Shown piece after piece: positions 1-62,648 of a stretch of 64,000 bases of DNA. The stretch lies in contig NC_054547.1 in the NCBI RefSeq assembly GCF_017654505.1, positions 23,550,346 to 23,614,345 on the forward strand. The letters run 5' to 3'. A program made the position numbers and the translations under genes. Origin of the DNA: Polyodon spathula (lineage: Eukaryota; Chordata; Actinopteri; Acipenseriformes; Polyodontidae). The notes beneath the pieces are model-generated. The model saw nothing but the letters and a program-made list of their open reading frames with translations, ran no database searches and had not been told where the DNA came from. Within the stretch, counting starts at the first letter, position 1; every line of letters begins with the position of its first letter.

Positions 1-366
1 TAGTATTTGAAGTTAGTCATTCCTGTAATTTGGTAAATGGATAATTGGCTGAAAGTTTTATCGCAGGGAATAAACTGATTGTCGGAAGTGGTGAGATTTT
101 CACACAAAATGCATTATGTGGGTTTGACAAAAATATATCATTTAGTGTTTTAAGAATAAACCATGACATTTCATTGTTAATGTTAAGTGGTGCAGTAAAT
201 TATCTTTTACACTCCAAGCAACAACAAAGATTTGTAATAAGTTAATTTCCAAGCTATCACCAGTAAGTCAACGTTTTTTTTTTTTTTTTTTATAGGCCAC
301 TCATGCTTTGAGTGTCTTAGTTGCTTTTCTGAATAATTGAGTTGCGCACGGTTTGAGTCTTCATGA

Positions 367-52059
<51,693 letters not shown>

Positions 52060-52332
52060 GGCCACGAGAACTGGGACAATGTTTCACCTCAACACCACTG
52101 AAAGGGACACATGAGTCTGAACTGGGTGGGGAACCAGCATCTTTCTGGAATATGCTACTGGGACACCTGAGGGGGGCTGGTCTGATGCAGCCTGTCCACT
52201 ATAGGCATGCACACATTAGGGCAGCTCACACAGGTATGCAGGGTGTACTCTGTGTGGGGGTCCATCACGACCGAAGCCAAGCTGTCACTTCTTCATTCAT
52301 GTAGAATCTCTTTGCATCTGCTCATGTAATAC

Positions 52333-52374
<42 letters not shown>

Positions 52375-52910
52375 TGATTTTTTTTTAAAATATATTTGTT
52401 CTAATCTGGGACAGGTTGTTATAAAAGTAGGTACACAAATGGCTGTCTCTTATCCTGCTCGTTGTCTTGCTCGGGTTGAAATCTCAATTTCAGTCTCCAG
52501 TCTTTTTTTTATTTTTTCATGTTCCTTGCAGCAGACTTCCTCCCCCAGTCCTGACTAGTCTTCCTTCCAGAGTCTTTCACATTCAGGTTTCAGTCACTGC
52601 ATAGCATACCAAGCACTCCGTTCAAGCACACAGTTCAATAATGTACTTGAAACAGACGCATCATATTTTTATATTTAGATCTGTGATAAAATTCTATGGT
52701 ACTGCAAAATAAGCCGTGTTGAATCTGTCTCTTACAAGCTAAGCCAAAAGCCATTCTGAGCTCCAGTCCCTATTGACATTAATAATGTGATTCTTTGTCT
52801 GTGTGCCAATCTGAAGAGACGGAAGCAGTGGGTGACAAAATGACAAGAATCCTAATGTACTTGTTTTTATATCCTAAAGTTTGAATAAAGTAAGTCAGGA
52901 TTATCTGCGA
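52060..52910 (+). other. WDR33: WDR33 3' UTR (candidate extent)
   Basis: It follows the stop codon. A (TA)n run lies at 52332-52367. AATAAA at 52884-52889 is the nearest good polyadenylation hexamer. Longer ends are possible at AATAAA 55405-55410 or 55539-55544. The true end cannot be fixed from sequence alone. Confidence 0.55.
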
Positions 52911-55120
52911 TTTGTAGTTATAAGAAACAGTATTAAGGCATCTATAAAGGAAATTTCACTTATAGTAGCTAACAAACTGTTTGGCATTACGAAAGTAAGT
53001 ATGCCTTTTTTGACTTGACTTTGTGTACTGCCCATACTGGTCCATTGTCTTTCTTTCTCTGCAAGAAAGAAAATGATGGAACCTCTGATTTTTCAAATTC
53101 GGACAGCTCTGCAGCATAAGCTGTGCTCCCCAAAGAATTGAGTTGGAATAATATTAATGTTGTGTGTATGTTAGTTCATCTCTGGGAGTGATGGACCATC
53201 TGAGTTTCAAATTCGGCCCCCTTGCCAAAGAACCCAAGGAGTGGTGTGGTGTGTGGGGTGCCCCGTCTTGAACAAAAAGGGGTGGGTTTCAGTCCTGCCC
53301 CCCCCCCCCCCCCCCCACCACACACACACAAGAACTTTTGTTTTTCTTTAGTTCATTTTTTAAAAGAAACTAATCATATTGGACTCTGAAACATTGCCAT
53401 TTGCCCTCCATGTGTGGACGGGCAGGTTCTCTGTTTGTGTATGTACAGTTTGTCAAAAGATTGTCACATTGTTTTGTTCATTTTTTTGTATGAAACTGCA
53501 ATAGAATTTGTGCAAAATTTACCAAACCCTCTCATGGATCTTTGCCTCTTTTTTTCTGTATCACTGTGTAGAGGGCCTGATTCTGCATCAGAATTATATT
53601 TTACATTTCATGAGGTCTTTAATTAACTTTAAGAATCATTTTATGAATGTTTTTTTTTTTTCTTTTGCTGTTCTTTTTAAGTAAAACAGTTCAATATAAC
53701 TAGAACTTTAATTTTTAAGGGTTTTATTTTAAGGAATGTCCAAAATACCTTAGTAACTCAGTTTTGTGGGTATTTCAGTTGGGTTCTTCCTTGAAACACC
53801 ATGAAACCTGTTAATTGTGCAACAAGTGGAGGCTTTGTCATTCAATGTGATAACTGTCCATTTACCTTTGATCAGCTGCTAAACGATGCCTGTGAGTGAA
53901 TGCTGGACGTGTGAAGGTTGGGATGTCAATCACATGTTCCAACTTGCACACATAAAACATTGTTTACCGCTGCCCCATAGTCACTGTTTAATGCAGCTTC
54001 TGAAACTTGTTACACAATTTTAACGATTAAATGATTTTTCAATTAAGAACCCAAAGCAAACATTTCCTGTAATTTGTGAGTGATAATTACAGTATTATAA
54101 ATATCGACAAATCCAAGCCTTTAGTATAGCTAACACAGAAGGGTAACATGACACTCTTCTAAAAAAAAAAAAATAATAATAAAAATAAAAGCTCACAGCT
54201 CAGCCCTGCCACTGATCTGCCGTGGACACCCTGCCTCACTTTGAACCCCAGGAGTCCCTCTTTATCAGGTACAGCTGTATTCCTTGGGGGCAAAAAAACC
54301 TTAACATTAGCCTCTTGTTTTTGCTCTGGATTCTATTTTTCTTTTCCATTCCTAAATATTTGGTATTGTAGCTTTCCAGTGTTTTAATTCTTTTCTTTAT
54401 CACCAGGGGGCACAATATACCTTGAGTCTGTCGCTTAAGAGTTCACTATCTTGATTGGCTTATCTTGCCTGTCTGATCTATATTTACTCCTAGTTGTCCT
54501 ACTTTGCACATGTAAAGTGGGTATCTGTAGTAAAGAGACAAAGACCAAAATGCCACGAGAGGTGAAGCAAGGAGTCGTCATAACATTGTGTGATGGGATT
54601 TCTGCAAACAATACATGCTCTTGCAATTGGCAGCATCTTGCTCTGGAATCAGTGGCTATGCTTACATGCACACTTACTATATGGAATTGTAACTGATTGA
54701 TTTAAAAACTTTGTCAAGGTGGGTCTTCCAATGACTCTGCATCAACACGACTAAGTAACCCTGTCCTTATTCTTTTAAGGTATGACCATGGAAGAGCTTG
54801 ACAAATACTGTAAATACAGTACAAAAGTCTGAGACAAAGTTGTATTTCACAAATAACTGTTCAAAACAGAGGTGCAAAGGCCATGAAACCAATCAAATAT
54901 CTTTCCAGGTAGTTCCCCACAAGGGCTTTCTGGGTCATCAATGCGAGACTAAAGAATTAAATTAATATGATTATTACTCTTATCTGCTACAACTGTACAA
55001 GTTTTCCTGCTGACAATTGTGCTGTGATGGGCTGCTTGAGTTTATTGCTGATGCTAAAGTGATACAATGAGACTGATGTTTTTAACTATACATGGTATTC
55101 GAAATGTCTCGCACTGGTGG
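52911..55120 (+). other. Region after WDR33, no gene seen
   Basis: It holds a 19-base C run (53298-53316) followed by a CA-rich tail, a poly-T run near 53650, an A-rich stretch near 54162-54188 and a short copy of the dispersed repeat at 54708-54790. It could be an extended WDR33 3' UTR. No protein family recognised. Confidence 0.6.
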
Positions 55121-55129
55121 AGTGTCTAT

Positions 55130-56670
55130 GCATGTTTTTTTTTTTTTTTTAGCTCAAGACATTTGCTCCAAAAAAATGTTTTGTGTAAAATGCTTTTTTG
55201 GTTTTGCATTCGCTCAGTTTATTTTACTCAAGTAAACCGGGCTTTTCACCTGACGTCATGCAAATGAAGGGGAAAGGCGGGGGTTGATATGTACATTAGC
55301 AATGCATAAAGTACTTATGCTGCTTTTGAAGATTACTAGTGAACTTTTGTGAATGTGGTTTCCATGCGCAGAGAACTGGTACACGAGTGAATCTATACTG
55401 TTGTAATAAAGCAAAATACCTCATGCCTGGTTGATTTAATTATGTGTTTTACTTCTCTTGCCCACATTGTATTTTAAATGTCATTGGCGGGGTGGCATGT
55501 TGTTAGTATTGAATCTGGTTTATCTTACGACTCATTCAATAAAAAATTAACTGGGAGGTATAAAATGAAATTGACCAACACAGGTATTGCAAATCACCAT
55601 GACTGAAAACCGGCAGATTCTAAAGCTCTGTGTCACACATCCTCCACGTATGCTCCCAAGGCTGTTTGGATTGGGAAGAGTAGATGTTTTGCCTTTGTTT
55701 CAGGACCTTGAACCTCCAAACAGAAAATCCTTATGCCTTGTTATCTAATGCCAATTGCTAGCGAAAGGGCGGTCTGGACACATTCTTGTCTGTCTATCTT
55801 TCGTACGGCCTGCATTTCTCTGCGGGACTGACCTGCTTCTCCTGAACGGCACCTTCTTGCTCGTTCCTGCAGGTAGGACTGTTTCATTTTCTTTTTTTAA
55901 ATATGTCCCTAGCTTGTGGGACTCTGCACTCTGTTCCTCTTTCTGAGAGGACATTAACCACTTGTTGGTACACATGCATGTTACGCTGTTTCGGGCAACC
56001 GAGCTGTCTCAACATAGCCAAGTCACTAACTACACTTATTAATGCCTGGGTTTCCTGCTCGCACCAGCAATTTTGAGTAGAGGGCGGACACACGTTGTCT
56101 TTGGACATAGCTGGGATCAAAAGAAAGGGAATTTAGTAAGCAGCTCACTTGCTCTTCGTCTTTAACTTTAGCGTAGTTTTCACAGCAAGGGTATTCTCAA
56201 ACAGCGGCTTTAATACTACAACAAGGGCATAATGCAGTTCATGGTAAGTGGTTTTATACAGAACTGTAAACCCACAAGAGATCTAGAACATGACAGGCAA
56301 GACACAGCAAAAAACAATAATAAAAAAAGCCGTCCACATTATCATTAAGCCACTACTTTCTGCCATCTGGAATCCACAGTAACAACTGACCTGATCCCTT
56401 GCAGTATTTATAGTGATGTCACTTAAGGATAAACACAGTCATTACCATTTACACATGAAATGAAGGTTTCCATGCAAAACTGGGAGTGGAGATTCCCATG
56501 TTTTTCGTCATTCACGCGAGTGAATGAGATTTAGCCTATCCTTCTCTTTGGCAGTTTTTATCAGCTGCAAACCTGATTTCAACAAGTTATTCTCCCAAAC
56601 GTGCCAGCGCATCGCCATTTCACAAGTAAAGTGCCACGCATGGAAACCCCAAGACTGCTGCTGCAAGAAA
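55130..56670 (-). mobile_element. Decayed Harbinger-type element (candidate)
   Basis: A Myb/SANT-like fragment on the - strand (55884-56120) lies between AT-rich flanks. The flanks share TTTCCATGC motifs (about 55360, 56470, and CATGGAAACCCC near 56640) with the repeat at 35980-36150. The left part (55130-55290) is a copy of that repeat. Boundaries are approximate. Confidence 0.45.
55884..56120 (-). pseudogene. Myb/SANT-like DNA-binding protein fragment (Harbinger-associated)
   Basis: The frame reads WCEQETQALISVVSDLAMLR, QLGCPKQRNMHVYQQVV and LSERGTECRVPQARDIFKK. The spacing of W..(E)T..L, the central N..VY..V and ERG..R...Q.R matches the trihelix/Myb-like domain encoded by the second gene of PIF/Harbinger elements. 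It is also found in host genes derived from them. No continuation was seen on either side. Confidence 0.6.
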
Positions 56671-56954
56671 CTTTTGTGGGGGACCTAACTACAACCATGC
56701 TGAACTCTTAAAACAAGATTCAAGGATGTGATGAAAAAATAAAACAAGAATCAAAAACCAAATAATATGAAAGTTGCAGCCGAGAGATTTGAATTTTGCA
56801 CACCCTCTGTATTCTACCTTAAAACATGCATGCACATGCACTGTTTCCTTGCTAGTTCTGTACCATTGTAACATTTTGAAAAATTGGAAATATTGTAACT
56901 GTTGAAGAGCAAATTATGAAAAAAAAGTGTCCAGTAGAAACAAAACTTCACAGC

Positions 56955-56960
56955 TTTATT
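56955..56960 (-). promoter_or_regulatory. SFT2D3: Candidate SFT2D3 polyadenylation signal
   Basis: TTTATT on the + strand reads AATAAA on the - strand, about 500 nt past the SFT2D3 stop codon, giving a plausible 3' UTR of 56940-57461. Confidence 0.4.
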
Positions 56961-57461
56961 CACAATATTAAAACTTCAAATACACGCAGTTCCAACAAAA
57001 TACTGACAAACATTTGGTTAGCTTTGGTCTCTCGTGGTATTCGTCGTAGCAGTGTTAAAACTCAGGGTTTCATAAATCAGTATGTAAATGGGGGGCTGTG
57101 TGCAGTAAGGTAGGATACCTAATGTAGGAATGTCAGAGGCAGTCTGCCTGTCTTGAAAAGGTGTGAGATCCAGTACAGAGTAAGTGCGCAGTTTTTTTAT
57201 ATGCGGCTCTCCTTGCTTTGTTTAACCACCTTACATTATTCGAAATACTGTATTTAACAGGCAGCTCCCAATGTCATGTCTTTCAAAACGTTTACAGCTG
57301 TTGCAGACAAATGTGTTCATTTCGTTCTGAATGTTGTACTAAACGTAACAGCTTTTTTCTGACAAATAGAACATGACATCTGTTTCGTGAATCTCTTTCA
57401 ATCGTAGTACAGAAATGCCAATTGAATGCATTAAATATCTGCTGTCTGTTCGCCGCTTCGA

Positions 57462-58130
57462 TCATATGGGTAATGTCTTGCCGGAGACCGTGCGCTTGAC
57501 AGCCGAGGATACCATTCCACCAAGGAACCGGATCCCAGTGCTTCCTCCGGGGATCAAGGCAATAATGTATCCGACGATCGCTGCTATCTGCAAGGCAGCG
57601 CCCAGGGCGGTGAGGGCGGTGCTGTGGAGGCTGAGGGCAGAGTACAGGGTCCCCGTTAGAGCTGTGAGGTACAGGGCGGCACCCGGGGATGTGGTAACTA
57701 GCAGCTTACTGGGTCCCTGCAGTATCGCAGCACCAACCAGTGCGAATACAGAACCCAGCGACCAGAGCAGAGCGAACTTGCGGGCTTTCAGAAGCAGCAG
57801 CGGCGCGTAGAGAGCAGACAGACCGAAACAAAGAACAGACATCGCAACGCAGATTCCAAAGCTAATCAGTCTTTGCGAACGGCTCATACCCGGAAGACAC
57901 GAGTCTGGTTCACTAGACCACGGCCAGGTAACACCGGGGCTTGATCCCTGGCCTCCGGATGCTGATCCAGAAAAAGGACTCGACCATCGGCCGAACCAAG
58001 TTCCATTCCCTGTACTCGGAGACTCGGCATCTCCAATATCGACGGTGCTCGAAGCCGATGGCGACCCAGCTTCACCCCCACTTTTCGACTGAGCCAGGTA
58101 CTCCTGCAATTGCCTATTTATATCAGCCAT
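57462..58130 (-). CDS. SFT2D3: SFT2D3, SFT2 domain-containing vesicle transport protein
   Basis: This 222-residue single-exon gene (215 in human, also intronless, as I recall) starts MADINRQLQEYLAQSKSGGE and ends KTLPI. SFT2 proteins are small Golgi/endosomal membrane proteins linked to endosome-to-Golgi vesicle fusion in yeast genetics. After a soluble, Ser/Gly-rich N-terminus (about residues 1-85) come four hydrophobic segments: about 88-110 (ISFGICVAMSVLCFGLSALY), 116-137 (FALLWSLGSVFALVGAAIL), 146-168 (GAALYLTALTGTLYSALSL) and 170-192 (ALQIAAIVGYIIALIPGG). The LYAPLLLLKARKFALLWSLG stretch is a family hallmark. The start context (ACAATATGG) is good, with A at -3 and G at +4. It is convergent with WDR33. 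Confidence 0.96.
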   Translation of the reverse strand: MADINRQLQEYLAQSKSGGEAGSPSASSTVDIGDAESPSTGNGTWFGRWSSPFSGSASGGQGSSPGVTWPWSSEPDSCLPGMSRSQRLISFGICVAMSVLCFGLSALYAPLLLLKARKFALLWSLGSVFALVGAAILQGPSKLLVTTSPGAALYLTALTGTLYSALSLHSTALTALGAALQIAAIVGYIIALIPGGSTGIRFLGGMVSSAVKRTVSGKTLPI

Positions 58131-58400
58131 ATTGTGAAACTGAACGTTCTCCTCAGAACCCCCTCACACGGACACGCGCATAAACAGGAAACGGGTTCCA
58201 AATACCGTATTATCACACTTATAAACGCGTCTTTTTTCTGCTTGATGATGGTCACTTGCGCTTATATTTGCATATACAGTAGGCACATGGTATAAATTCA
58301 CATTGCGACAATCATAGTGGAAACTATTAGTTTTTAAAGCATTAGGAAATTTAGATTAAATTGATATTTTGTAAATATTTTGATGTTTAACTTGTCCTAT
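58131..58400 (-). promoter_or_regulatory. SFT2D3: SFT2D3 5' flank / candidate promoter
   Basis: Sequence upstream of the start contains some CpG (for example GGACACGCGC near 58170). No TATA box at a convincing position was seen, and no transcription start can be placed. Confidence 0.35.
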
Positions 58401-58401
58401 T

Positions 58402-58403
<2 letters not shown>

Positions 58404-58434
<31 letters not shown>

Positions 58435-58460
58435 CATAATCATCATCATCATCATCATCA
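58404..58460 (+). repeat. (AAT)n/(CAT)n microsatellite
   Basis: AAT trinucleotides run into ATC/CAT trinucleotides upstream of SFT2D3. Confidence 0.95.
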
Positions 58461-59205
58461 ATTAGTTTGTGTTAGCCGCGTAGTTAATTGATTGTGTAGC
58501 CTATGCTTTGCAATTTCTTGCAATTTCAGGTGTTGTGACTCTTGGTCTTCCAGTTCGTGGCCTGTCATTGACAAAGTATCTGGTTATACCGTCTCGCCAG
58601 GTTTGAAATTGCTAGCAGTTAGCACCCAGTTAAGACGGCGAGCCACGTACGCTCCCCTAGTCCAGCCTCCAACATGCCGATTGCACGAAGGCGCTGCTCT
58701 CTTGACAGACGTGGCTTTTTTTTGTGTGATTTTCTTTATTGCTTTTATTCAAACTTGCAATTCAACAGTTGAAATCACTCCATGTCCAGTGTCCAATCAG
58801 CTGTCTCACTAATTATGTGATTAAGTGCATCTGCTTCAGTCATAGTCTCTCAAGCGTGTCATGGTCAAGGATGAATGATCGAGTGATTAAAAAGAAACCA
58901 AAAACATTTAGTCAATGTCATTTACATACCTTTTTTTTGTGATAAATGTATTACAATAATGACAAGTATCTTTTGATGATCGGTGTGTGTATGTATATAG
59001 AGTGGCGGAGAAAGAGGAAGAGAAAGATGGGTCCCACTGCAATACCTTATTGTTGACCCACATCACCTGTGATTTAAGGGTTTAGAATTGAATGTCTATG
59101 TTAAATTTAAACGTACTGTAGCGATCTAGGTTAACGCAGGCAGGTGCATCACGCAGGACGAGGCAATCCACATTCAGGCGGAGAGCGGGAGTGAACCCGG
59201 GACTT
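58461..59205 (+). other. Intergenic region, nothing recognised
   Basis: Open frames present here (for example 58492-58812) show no known domain or splice context. Confidence 0.6.
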
Positions 59206-59210
59206 CTCAC

Positions 59211-59960
59211 CATTGTTGGCCAATTTAGCGATTTTGTCGCTAGATCAAGCGACTTTGGGGTTTTCCTAGCGACAAAAACATTGTCAAAGCGACTTGTGAC
59301 AAATCTAGCGACTTTCACTGCAGACAACAGGGATTTTCAGAGAAATAAGTCGCCAAATTGTATCATCACAACATAAATCACACGCAGCTCAATACACCAC
59401 GCTTCTCTCGTCCAGAAGCAGTACAGTGGTGGCGTTTTTCATGCAGTGCAGATTTCCGCAGTTCTGCACAGTTCTGGACATAATCGCAGAGATGCGCGTA
59501 CTTCGAGGGCTGCTGCGTGACGTCACTCAACTCCACCCGCAGAAATCTGTGCAGAATTTGCACAGCCCAGCGCAGCTTTGAAAAGTTGCAGCGAGCTGGT
59601 TGCGTCTGTGAACCAAAGAGATAACGAGTGACCTGCTAATCGTAGTGCAAATAACTACTACAACGACATCAATTATTTAAACAAACATAATGCACTAATT
59701 CAGTGATAAGTGATGTATAATGTTACAATAAAATCAATTACATAAGACTAACTCTATAGATTATCTGCATAGATAATCCAGACAAATATAAATAGGCCGT
59801 TTAAAAATGATCAACCATCATTATCATTATATTGGTGTTTACTCTGGTTAAGCGATTCCAAGAGGAAGTGGTAAATTGTCTAGTGATATTTCTGGAGACT
59901 TTACAATGTCTAAATAGCGACATCTAGCGACTTCCTGCTTTGTGAAGTCGGTAACACTGC
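59211..59960 (+). mobile_element. Non-autonomous hAT-like element
   Basis: The left end CATTGTTGGCCAATTTAGCG and the complement of the right end (CAGTGTTACCGACTTCAC) share the CAGTGTT-type hAT terminus. Both continue into repeated TAGCGACTT motifs (59225-59315; 59915-59935). No transposase was found inside. An 8-bp target duplication was not apparent. Confidence 0.6.
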
Positions 59961-60524
59961 CTTTCGCACTTAAGCATAGCGCGAATGCAGTTCCACTAAA
60001 GAGCCGGCTGCTTTGTAAGGAGCGTATATCGGGCTTATGTCTTTGTGTGTGAATACGTCACCTACCATCCCCGCTGTTGTCTTCCCCTGTGCACGCTACA
60101 CTATAATGATTAAACGCAGTGGCCGCAGAGCCGGGGGTAAGGGGGGCACCTTGGCCATGGCCCGACCACGTCTAAAGCAGGTAAATGGGAAAAATCGTTC
60201 TAAAAATATACAGTATTTAATTCTGGTCCATGGCCATGATGTCTCCGTTCAGCAGCTTTCAGGAACCACCTCCCGCACACACCACACGAGGTACATTTTA
60301 AAACGTATTCTCACCCTGGAAACTAAATTAACCAAGAACCCGTAAAGTTTTCAACAACAACTTTGGAAACCTATTAATGACTTTGATTTTGACTGCTTGC
60401 ACACACAGCTGCTTATGATGCCTTGCATTTTAAAAGAAGAAATCGGAAACGAAATAATAACAAGTTGACATGCATCCGATCCTTCTCTGATGCAATGATG
60501 TAGTGCCAGTGGCAAATAGATTAC

Positions 60525-60720
60525 TTCCAGCTGCTCTGCTTGTATTACACTATACCGGTGACCACAGCAACAGCAGAAAGGTTCTATTCGTCAGTTCATC
60601 GCATAAAAAATAAATTGAAAAATATGTGGGTAAAGCCATGAGGAGACCCTCGCCCTATCAGATAACCTCAATTGCATTGGAATTTGCACAGAGAAATACA
60701 GACAGAATTTATTTGGAAAG
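60525..60720 (+). pseudogene. hAT transposase dimerisation-domain fragment
   Basis: The frame reads LLCLYYTIPVTTATAERFYS then SVHRIKNKLKNMW. This matches the C-terminal hAT dimerisation motif (PVTTATAER..S..RIK..LR). It is followed by a stop and no continuation. The preceding 200 bp are too degraded to read. Confidence 0.75.
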
Positions 60721-61347
60721 TGTTTCGCGTTCATTCTATTATATTCTAAATAGCCATGTTAAGTATGGTATTGAGTAACCTGTGTAAGATATTATATAAA
60801 TTTCCAATTTAAAATATTTGTCGTTATATTGTAACGAGCACGGCTGGACTGACTCGCCGTTGCCACCTGTTGGCAAATGGAGTGCTGTGCCCAGAGACAG
60901 TTTTCTACACTTAGGTTTATGCGTAGCAGAGGATGCTGGGAGTGAGAAATATGGTAGGGGGAAGCTGAATTATTATTGTTGTGTTTCATTATTAGTTATT
61001 GTCAAGTTCCAATATTGTTAAATCCATTACCCTAGGGCTCTGGGGTGGGGAAGGGCCGTCTGTGTAGGTGGGGGTGTGTGTGGATAGTGCTGATTTGCTG
61101 TTAGCTGCTCGATAAACTGCATTGAATCTGAGAACCTTTGTGGGTGTCTCCAGTAATTCCTGTGCTTGGTACAATATTATGTAAACTTTTCACTAGGAAA
61201 GTTATTTATTGCTGCCCTGACATAACATGTTTTATTTTATTATTCAAGGTAGCCTGGCTTCAAAATGCTGAAACTAAACATTGGTCATTTAAAAATACTT
61301 GTACCACATTTTTGGTTAAATCACCCCCCCATTAGTACATGATTAAA

Positions 61348-61383
61348 CCCCCCCCCCCCCCCCCCCCCCCCCCCCACCCCCCC

Positions 61384-61416
<33 letters not shown>
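61348..61416 (+). repeat. Poly-C then (CA)n simple repeat
   Basis: A C run of 28 bases, one A, further C, then about 30 bases of CA. Confidence 0.95.
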
Positions 61417-61418
<2 letters not shown>

Positions 61419-62300
61419 TAAGTGGTGCTCCGTAGCCTTTGATTGCATGTATGATATTTTAATTCTTAATACAAAAATATCCAATCAAATAAATTAATGG
61501 GAACATGTTAGGGATTTCCCCATCGTACAGCAGATCTGAGTCTATTGTGAAATGAACACAGAGTGAAGTTCCATTCAGATGTTTCCTTTGCTTTTCTCCA
61601 TATTTTTTTTATAAATGTCTTAAGTTGAGCAGAAATCTTCTGAGTTGAACCAACACTTCTAGCCCCAAGTCTAAGCATGTTATGGTGCAGCTTTCCAGCT
61701 ACCTGTCAGCTCACCCCAGCTCCCAGCCCCCTGACCGTATTCATTATCAGCTCCAAATTCAGAGCCATGTCAATATAATAAGAAGTGGCAGAGCTTTCTA
61801 CCTGTTGTATGTTTCCAAAATAAGCCATTTAGTGTTTCTATATGATTTAAAGTTTCTGAAAAGAACCTACATTTGCATATATTTAGGTATTTATGAAGAC
61901 ATTTTCTTGTCATAAATACAAATGGATTGGAGTTTGCTATAAACGCATCAGAGCTGTACCTTATAAAAAGCAGTACGTGAGTAGACATTATCCACAATCT
62001 AACAGTTTTTTTATTGAATTAAATTCGCATTGGGTCTCATTTGAGTACCAAGCACGACTTAATTCCGTCATGCGACATCACAAAGTTCTCCACAAGTACA
62101 GCATTCATGTATCTGCAAGCTGCATTCGATAAATGTTATTTTTAACATGAAATTTTGGCAGCATGTATTGGGTAATATTTACTGGAATTATATTGCTACA
62201 ATTTAAGATTATTTCATCGACACTGTTCGAATTACAGTAGATGGATTCCATGCGAGACAGTTAAATTACTGCTCTCTTCCCCCAGTCACCATGCTCTCTC
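61417..62300 (+). other. Intergenic region, nothing recognised
   Basis: AT-rich; short frames without recognisable domains. Confidence 0.6.
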
Positions 62301-62319
62301 ACAGATCACATTGAGAACA

Positions 62320-62648
62320 TGGTGCACTGCATTCACACCAGTCGTGGCAGCTGAACATTGGTGCACCGTGCAGCAGAGATACCCTCGTCATGGTATAACT
62401 CATGAGGTACGTACCAGTGGGTCCCCCTGTGCGAGGCACACTCTTGGGTCAAAGGTAGGTGCCCCCACATCCGGCCCAACGCTGGGTTCTGGAGGCAGCA
62501 GCTGGACTATGAGAGGAGGCTGTTCGGCGAGAACACTGTCAACATGGAATCCACTCCTCTAGAGTCCTGCCAGAGGCTAAGACACAGGAGAATAGCCCAA
62601 CTGGTGAGATTCAAGAAGGATATACAAGGGGTTAGAGAAAAGCAATGA
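62320..62648 (+). pseudogene. Atypical dual-specificity phosphatase pseudogene fragment (DUSP14/18-like)
   Basis: The best frame (from about 62425 to TGA at 62646-62648) reads CEAHSWVKGRCPHIRPNAGF, then WRQQLDYERRLFGENTVNM and a Lys/Arg-rich end. I recognise this as the C-terminal part of small atypical DUSPs (WVKxRRPxIRPNxGFWRQLxDYE). The preceding stretch reads MVHCIHTSRGS, a ruined version of the catalytic HCxxGxSRS signature, with stops and shifts after it. The N-terminal half is missing. It lacks introns, as expected for a retrocopy or a relative of the intronless DUSP genes. Confidence 0.6.

Noticed and set aside
55884..56120. Myb-like fragment as a domesticated host gene
   Set aside because: Only about 70 residues remain with no start context, exon neighbours or continuation. 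It is more simply a Harbinger relic, although expression was not testable here.
59205..59320. Repeated TAGCGACTT words resembling a CRISPR-like or operator array
   Set aside because: Spacing is irregular, the host is a vertebrate, and the words are subterminal repeats of a hAT-like element.
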